This document shows, piece by piece, positions 59,593 through 64,000 of a DNA stretch of 64,000 nucleotides. Numbering within the stretch: position 1 is the first letter of the stretch; each line of letters opens with the position of its first letter. The DNA lies in NCBI RefSeq assembly GCF_036226665.1, contig NZ_CP109007.1:7378001-7442000 (forward strand), given 5' to 3'. The stretch comes from Streptomyces sp. NBC_00691 (GTDB lineage: Bacteria > Actinomycetota > Actinomycetes > Streptomycetales > Streptomycetaceae). A program made the position numbers and the translations under genes. The notes below the pieces were generated by a model that was not told the origin of the DNA, did no database searches, and saw only the letters and a list, made by a program, of their open reading frames with translations.

Positions 59593-61179
59593 ATGACCCT
59601 CTCCGAGCCCCAGGCCGGGCCCACCCGCACGGACCGGCTCCTCGCGGCCGTCGGCGGCCTGATCGCCGGATACGTCTCCCTCGCCGTCGCGGACCTCGCG
59701 GCCTACTGGGTACGGCCCGAGGCGAGCCCCGTGACCGCCGTCGGCGGCGCCGTCGTCGACCGGACGCCGGCGGCCGTCAAGGAGTGGGCGATCCAGGAGT
59801 TCGGCGAGAGCGACAAGGCCGTCCTCCAGCTCGGGATCCTGGTCGTCCTCGGGGTCCTCGCCGTCGGGATCGGCCTCCTCGCGCTGCGCCACCGGCTGAT
59901 CGGGTCGGTGGCGCTCGGTGCCTTCGGCGTGCTCGGTGCCCTGGCGGCCGTCACCCGCCCCGACTCGGACTCCGCGCTCGACGCCGTGCCCTCACTGGTG
60001 GGCGCCGCCGCCGGCGCGGCCCTGCTGTACGCCCTGACCGGCATCCTCACCCGGAGAGCGGGGGCGGGGGCGGCGGCCGCCCGCGCCGACCGCCGGACCT
60101 TCCTGATCGCCGCCGCCTCCGCCGGCCTCGTCTCGACCGGCGCCGCGGCCCTCGCCAGGGCGGTCGGCAGCCCCGTCGAGGAGAACGCGGCCGCCTCCCG
60201 GGCGGCCCTGCGCCTGCCCCGGCCCGCGTCCCCCGCGCCGGCCGTACCCGCCGGAGCGCAGCTCCCGGTCCCCGGCATCAGCCCCTTCGTCACCCCGAAC
60301 CGCGACTTCTACCGCGTCGACACCGCGCTCGTCGTCCCCCGGGTCGACGCCGACCGGTGGCTGCTGGGCGTCCACGGCGCGGGCGTCCGCGAGGAGCTCA
60401 CCGTCACCCTGCGGGAGCTCATGACCCGGCGGATCGTGGAGCGGGACATCACCCTCGCCTGTGTCTCGAACGAGGTCGGCGGCCCGTACGTCGGCAACGC
60501 CCGCTGGCTCGGTGTGTCCCTCGCCGACCTCCTGCGCGAGGCGGGCGTCCGGCCGCCCTCCGAAGGCGGCCCCGCCGACCAGCTGGTGGCCCGCTCGATC
60601 GACGGCATGACCATCGGCACCCCGGTGGAGCAGGTCATGGACGGCCGGGACGCCCTCCTCGCCTTCGGCATGAACGGCGAACCCCTGCCCTTCACCCACG
60701 GCTTCCCCGTCCGCATGGTCGTCCCGGGCCTCTACGGCTACGTCTCCGCCTGCAAGTGGATCGAGTCGATCGAGCTCACCACCTTCGCCGCCTACGACGC
60801 CTACTGGGTGCCGCGCGGCTGGGCGGCCCAGGCCCCCGTCAAGACCGAGTCCCGCATCGACACGCCCCGCTCCTTCGCCCGTCCCGCCGCCGGCCCCGTC
60901 ATGGTCGCCGGGGTCGCCTGGGCCCAGCACCGGGGCATTCGCCGGGTCGAGGTACGGATCGACGACGGCCCCTGGCAGGAGGCCCGGCTCGGCGCCGAGG
61001 ACAGCGCCGACACCTGGCGCCAGTGGCTGTACCCGTGGACGGCCGCCCCCGGCCGCCACACCCTCACCGTCCGCGCCACCGACGGCACCGGCGCCACCCA
61101 GCCCGAGGAGCGCACCGACACCATGCCCGACGGGGCCCAGGGCTGGCACTCGGTCGTCGTGACGGTCGAGGCGGGGTAG
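59593..61179 (+). CDS. membrane-anchored molybdopterin-dependent oxidoreductase (sulfite oxidase fold)
   Basis: A 528-residue protein. The N-terminal third has four membrane helices (about 17-35, 72-90, 95-112, 128-148), then a twin-Arg-less linker. The sulfite-oxidase Mo-cofactor domain contains the ligand Cys in ITLACVSNEVGG, with NRDFYRVDT and GFPVRMVVPGLYGYVSACKW. A dimerisation immunoglobulin-like domain ends it. The family oxidises or reduces small oxo compounds, and the substrate is unknown. The start is uncertain: the ATG has GAGGAG only 1-2 bases ahead, and another ATG 3 codons upstream has none. Confidence 0.88.
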   Translation: MTLSEPQAGPTRTDRLLAAVGGLIAGYVSLAVADLAAYWVRPEASPVTAVGGAVVDRTPAAVKEWAIQEFGESDKAVLQLGILVVLGVLAVGIGLLALRHRLIGSVALGAFGVLGALAAVTRPDSDSALDAVPSLVGAAAGAALLYALTGILTRRAGAGAAAARADRRTFLIAAASAGLVSTGAAALARAVGSPVEENAAASRAALRLPRPASPAPAVPAGAQLPVPGISPFVTPNRDFYRVDTALVVPRVDADRWLLGVHGAGVREELTVTLRELMTRRIVERDITLACVSNEVGGPYVGNARWLGVSLADLLREAGVRPPSEGGPADQLVARSIDGMTIGTPVEQVMDGRDALLAFGMNGEPLPFTHGFPVRMVVPGLYGYVSACKWIESIELTTFAAYDAYWVPRGWAAQAPVKTESRIDTPRSFARPAAGPVMVAGVAWAQHRGIRRVEVRIDDGPWQEARLGAEDSADTWRQWLYPWTAAPGRHTLTVRATDGTGATQPEERTDTMPDGAQGWHSVVVTVEAG

Positions 61180-61345
61180 TCCGCCCGCCCGAAGTGAAGA
61201 AGCCGTGAGCGTGGAAGAACGAGCTGTGAGGGTGGAAGGGGGTAGCCGTGACGGTCGGGGTGCGGCATCGTGACGGTCGGGAGGGTGGCGCGGTCCGGTC
61301 CGGGCAGCGTAACGAACCGGCGCCGACCACCCGTTCGTCGCTCTC

Positions 61346-63460
61346 ATGAGGGAGACTGCTCCCGTGCGTGGACATCTGCCGGACGAGAACCCCGGTTTCG
61401 TGGGACGCCGCACGGAACTGGAGCGCATATCCGCCGCGTTGGCGGAGCACCGCCTCGTCACCGTGACCGGCGTCGGGGGAGTCGGGAAGACCCGGCTCGC
61501 GCTGCGCGCCGCGCACCTGACCGCCGACCGGTACCCCGACGGCGCCTGGTGGACCGACCTCACCCCGCTCGACGGCGACCGGCTCCTCGTCGCCCTCGTC
61601 GCCGACTCGGTCGACCTCTCCGACCACACCCCCGGCATGGCGACCACCGGACTCTGCCACCGCCTCGCCGAGGACCGGCTGCTGCTCGTCCTCGACTCCT
61701 GCGAGCACCTCGCCGAACCCTGCGCACGGCTCGTCGCCGAACTCCTCGCCGCCGCCCCGGGACTCACCGTCCTCGCCACCAGCCGACGCCCCCTCGGCGT
61801 CGAGGGGGAGCGGATCGTCGCCCTCGACCCGCTGCCGCCCGCCGGGGGCGACGCCCTGGAGCTGCTCCGCCGGGCAGCGGGTGAGGAGTTCACCGCCGCG
61901 GGCCCGGCCGGCGAGATCTGCGTCCGCCTCGAAGGCATCCCGCTCGCCCTGGAGCTGGCCGCCGCCCAGATCCGCCTCCAGGGTGCCGAAGCCGTACGGG
62001 ACCAGCTCGGCACCCGCTTCGACGCCCCGCCCTCCGCCCGCTTCGAGCTCCTCGCCCACACCGAGCGGGTCTGGCCGAGCCGCCACCAGACCCTGCGGGC
62101 CGCCATCGGCTGGAGCCATGAGCTGAGCGCCCCGCTCGAACGCCTCCTCTGGGCCCGGCTCTCCGTCTTCCGCGGCCCCTTCGACCTGGCGTCGGCGACC
62201 GCCGTGTGCATCGGCGGCCCGCTGAACCGGGCGACCCTGCCGGGTGCCCTCGACGGGCTCGTCCGCGCCTCCGTGGTCCGCCCGCCGGACGCGGGCGGCC
62301 GACTGCGGATGCTCGACACGATCCGCGCGTACGGGGCGACCTGGCTGGACCGGACCGGGGAGACCGGGACGGTCGCCGACCGGCACGCCGCCCACTTCCA
62401 AGGGCTCGCGCGCCGGGGTGAGGCCGAATGGCACGGCGCGCGCCAACTGAGCTGGTACCGGACCGTGGACGCCCACCACACCGACCTGCGCACCGCCCTC
62501 GACCGGCTGCTGCGGACCGACCCCGACGCCGCCCTCGACCTGATCGGCTCGGTCGCCTTCGCCTGGTCCTGCCGGGGCCGTCTGCGCGAGGCCCGCGACG
62601 GCCTCGAACAGGCCCTGCTGCTGAGCGGCGCGCGCGGCCGCACCCGGGCCCGCGCGTTGTGGGCACTCGGCGTCACCCTCGTACTCCAGGGGGAGTCCGG
62701 TCCGGCGCAGGAGGTGAGCGAACGCTGTGCCCGGGAGGCCCGGTACACGGAGTACACGGCGTACACCGGGGAGGCGGCCGACGGCGGGCGCGCCGGCCAC
62801 CATGGCCGGCCCGGCGACCTGACCCTGGACGCCGCCGCCCTCGCCGGGCTCCTCGCCCTGACCACGGGCCGCCCGATGGCCGCGTCCGTCGTCGTGGGCC
62901 ATGTCCTCGACGCCGCCCGGGGCGGCCCCGCCGACTCCGCCGCCCGGCTCCGCTGCCATCTCGTCCAGGTCTTCGCCCTGACGGGCCTCGGCCGGATCGG
63001 CGAGGCCCGCGACCGGGCGCTGGCCCTGCGGACCGTGTGCGAGGAGCTGGACGAACACTGGACCCGGACGGCCCTGGAGTACCAGCTGGCCCTCACGGGT
63101 CTCCTGGAGGGCGACCCGGCGACGGCGGCCGGGCACGCGCGCGCGATGCTCGAAGGGACGCGAGGGCTCGGCGCGAGCCTGGGGGTGGCGCTCGGGCTCG
63201 ACGTCCTCGCCACGGCGCTCGCGGCGGCCGGTGACGGCGAACGGGCGGCCGACGTCTCGGGCACGGGGGAGGCGTACTGGCGCTCCACGGGCCAGCCCCG
63301 CCGCGGCCTGCCGGGTCTGCGGGCGCTGCACGAGAAGTACACGGACACCGCCCGCGCGACGATCGGTGAACCGGCCTACGAGGAGATCTTCGTACGCGCC
63401 CTGACCGGGCTTCCCCAGGACGGGCTGGACCGAGCCCTCCGAGGCCCCCGCCGGACGTGA
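61346..63460 (+). CDS. NB-ARC/AAA ATPase-TPR protein without DNA-binding domain
   Basis: A 704-residue STAND-type ATPase. Walker A is GVGGVGKTRLA near residue 42, Walker B LLLVLDSCEH, followed by LATSRRPLG and GIPLALELAAAQ (GLPLA motif). The C-terminal half (about 330-690) is a TPR-like superhelix. Relatives usually carry an OmpR/BTAD domain in front or a LuxR helix-turn-helix behind, and neither is seen. The first 17 residues lead straight into GFVGRRTELERI. It may act as a signalling hub with a partner protein. A tetra-Tyr/Thr stretch (YTEYTAYT) marks a short coding repeat near residue 470. Confidence 0.88.
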   Translation: MRETAPVRGHLPDENPGFVGRRTELERISAALAEHRLVTVTGVGGVGKTRLALRAAHLTADRYPDGAWWTDLTPLDGDRLLVALVADSVDLSDHTPGMATTGLCHRLAEDRLLLVLDSCEHLAEPCARLVAELLAAAPGLTVLATSRRPLGVEGERIVALDPLPPAGGDALELLRRAAGEEFTAAGPAGEICVRLEGIPLALELAAAQIRLQGAEAVRDQLGTRFDAPPSARFELLAHTERVWPSRHQTLRAAIGWSHELSAPLERLLWARLSVFRGPFDLASATAVCIGGPLNRATLPGALDGLVRASVVRPPDAGGRLRMLDTIRAYGATWLDRTGETGTVADRHAAHFQGLARRGEAEWHGARQLSWYRTVDAHHTDLRTALDRLLRTDPDAALDLIGSVAFAWSCRGRLREARDGLEQALLLSGARGRTRARALWALGVTLVLQGESGPAQEVSERCAREARYTEYTAYTGEAADGGRAGHHGRPGDLTLDAAALAGLLALTTGRPMAASVVVGHVLDAARGGPADSAARLRCHLVQVFALTGLGRIGEARDRALALRTVCEELDEHWTRTALEYQLALTGLLEGDPATAAGHARAMLEGTRGLGASLGVALGLDVLATALAAAGDGERAADVSGTGEAYWRSTGQPRRGLPGLRALHEKYTDTARATIGEPAYEEIFVRALTGLPQDGLDRALRGPRRT

Positions 63461-63526
63461 GCCGGCCCGCCCCGGACCCCTCCCCGCCGAGGTGCCGGGC
63501 CCCGGGCGGCGGCGCACCATGAGGAC

Positions 63527-64000
63527 ATGGACGGATCCGTGAGCGGTCTGGGCGACATCAGCGCACCGGGGCGCCTGGCCGGCCCGGACGAGGGCCTCTC
63601 CGTGCAGGAGTTGGCCCTGGCCGCCCGCAATCACGGGCTGCCCCTGGAGGCGCTGCGGTACGACGTCACGCCGCCCGGGCTGCACTACGTCCTCGTCCAC
63701 TACGACATCCCCGACACCGTCGCCGACGGCTGGCGGCTGACCGTGGGCGGCCGCGTGCTGCGGGCCCTCGACCTCGGCCTCGAAGCGCTCCGCTCCCGGC
63801 CGTCCGTCACCCGCCGGGTGACCCTGGAGTGCGCCGGGAACGGACGGGCCCGGCTGACGCCCCGGCCGGTCAGCCAGCCCTGGCTCGTCGAGGCCGTCGG
63901 AACCGCCGACTGGACCGGTGTCCCCCTCGCCTCGCTCCTCGCCGAGGCGGGTGTCGCGGAGGACGCGGTCGAGGCGGTGTTCACCGGCGCCGACCACGGG
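63527..64000 (+). CDS. sulfite oxidase-like molybdopterin enzyme, 3' end outside the window
   Basis: 158 codons are visible. The Mo-cofactor cysteine lies in VTLECAGNGRARL, and PPGLHYVLVHYDIPDT with WRLTVGGRV precedes it, as in sulfite oxidase family members. The ATG at MDGSVSGLGD is weakly supported, with GAGG only a few bases ahead. A nearby ATG in another frame is not used. No signal peptide is seen. It is the second enzyme of this fold within 4 kb. The C-terminal dimerisation part would lie beyond the edge. Confidence 0.85.
   Translation, partial: MDGSVSGLGDISAPGRLAGPDEGLSVQELALAARNHGLPLEALRYDVTPPGLHYVLVHYDIPDTVADGWRLTVGGRVLRALDLGLEALRSRPSVTRRVTLECAGNGRARLTPRPVSQPWLVEAVGTADWTGVPLASLLAEAGVAEDAVEAVFTGADHG

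Noticed and set aside
59992..63997. Very long open frames on the minus strand opposite the molybdenum enzyme and NB-ARC genes
   Set aside because: They have Arg/Pro/Ala/Gly-rich composition, no domains and no ribosome sites. They are antisense shadows caused by the third-position GC of real plus-strand genes.

Overview
The window is a high-GC actinobacterial chromosome segment, almost certainly Streptomyces. The support is strong G/C at third codon positions, GTG/ATG starts behind purine-rich ribosome sites, many 4-bp stop/start overlaps, and a typical gene set: LacI, TetR, AraC and MarR regulators, DUF305, DUF3040 and CsbD-like proteins, ECF sigma factors, a secreted GH8 glycosidase and a glutamate ABC transporter. 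I saw no rRNA, tRNA, CRISPR array, insertion sequence or phage gene. The LacI gene at the left edge and a molybdenum oxidoreductase at the right edge are cut by the window.

Layout. 1-3 kb: a truncated LacI regulator, a small unknown protein, an acetyl-CoA acyltransferase and a thioredoxin. 3.2-12.8 kb, minus strand: a near-continuous operon that reads bacA-bacB-bacG-bacC-bacE-like exporter-bacF-chorismate mutase-Dabb protein-class I terpene synthase-cytochrome P450-polyprenyl diphosphate synthase. The first six genes are the bacilysin/anticapsin pathway (prephenate to the epoxycyclohexanone amino acid). The last three resemble a pentalenene-type sesquiterpene module. BacD, the dipeptide ligase, is absent. 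13.4-28.4 kb: housekeeping and stress genes, namely a flavin oxidoreductase, a TetR-NCS1 permease-amidohydrolase group, DUF305/DUF6153 secreted and membrane proteins, pirin, an iron-sulfur photolyase-like protein, short-chain dehydrogenases and an ABC exporter.

28.6-36.5 kb: a second small-molecule locus in two divergent arms. The left arm encodes a 2-oxoglutarate/iron dioxygenase, a 1045-residue fusion of a DUF6271-like (glycosyltransferase-like) domain to a stand-alone condensation domain, and an MFS exporter. The right arm encodes an amino acid:carrier-protein ligase (a seryl-tRNA-synthetase relative), an acyl carrier protein and a phosphopantetheinyl transferase. The shared promoter region has two inverted repeats close to the DasR operator, one in each core promoter. 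Together the genes look like an aminoacyl-carrier-protein assembly system without an adenylation domain.

36.6-49 kb: a PerM-type permease, an AraC regulator, a small secreted protein, a secreted F5/8-GH8 glycosidase under a perfect palindrome, an aromatic hydroxylase-type flavoprotein, a fused carboxyltransferase, a cyclic-nucleotide-binding protein, a broken alpha/beta hydrolase and gluABCD. 49.1-53.4 kb: a SigK/RskA pair divergent from a fasciclin lipoprotein, matching the mycobacterial SigK regulon, then an MMPL exporter. 53.7-64 kb: a MarR regulator, an SDR-DUF2867 protein, a CPD photolyase, a B12-binding MerR (LitR-like) regulator, an ECF sigma factor, two sulfite-oxidase-fold proteins and an NB-ARC/TPR protein. 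The photolyase, LitR-like protein and ECF factor suggest a light-response module.
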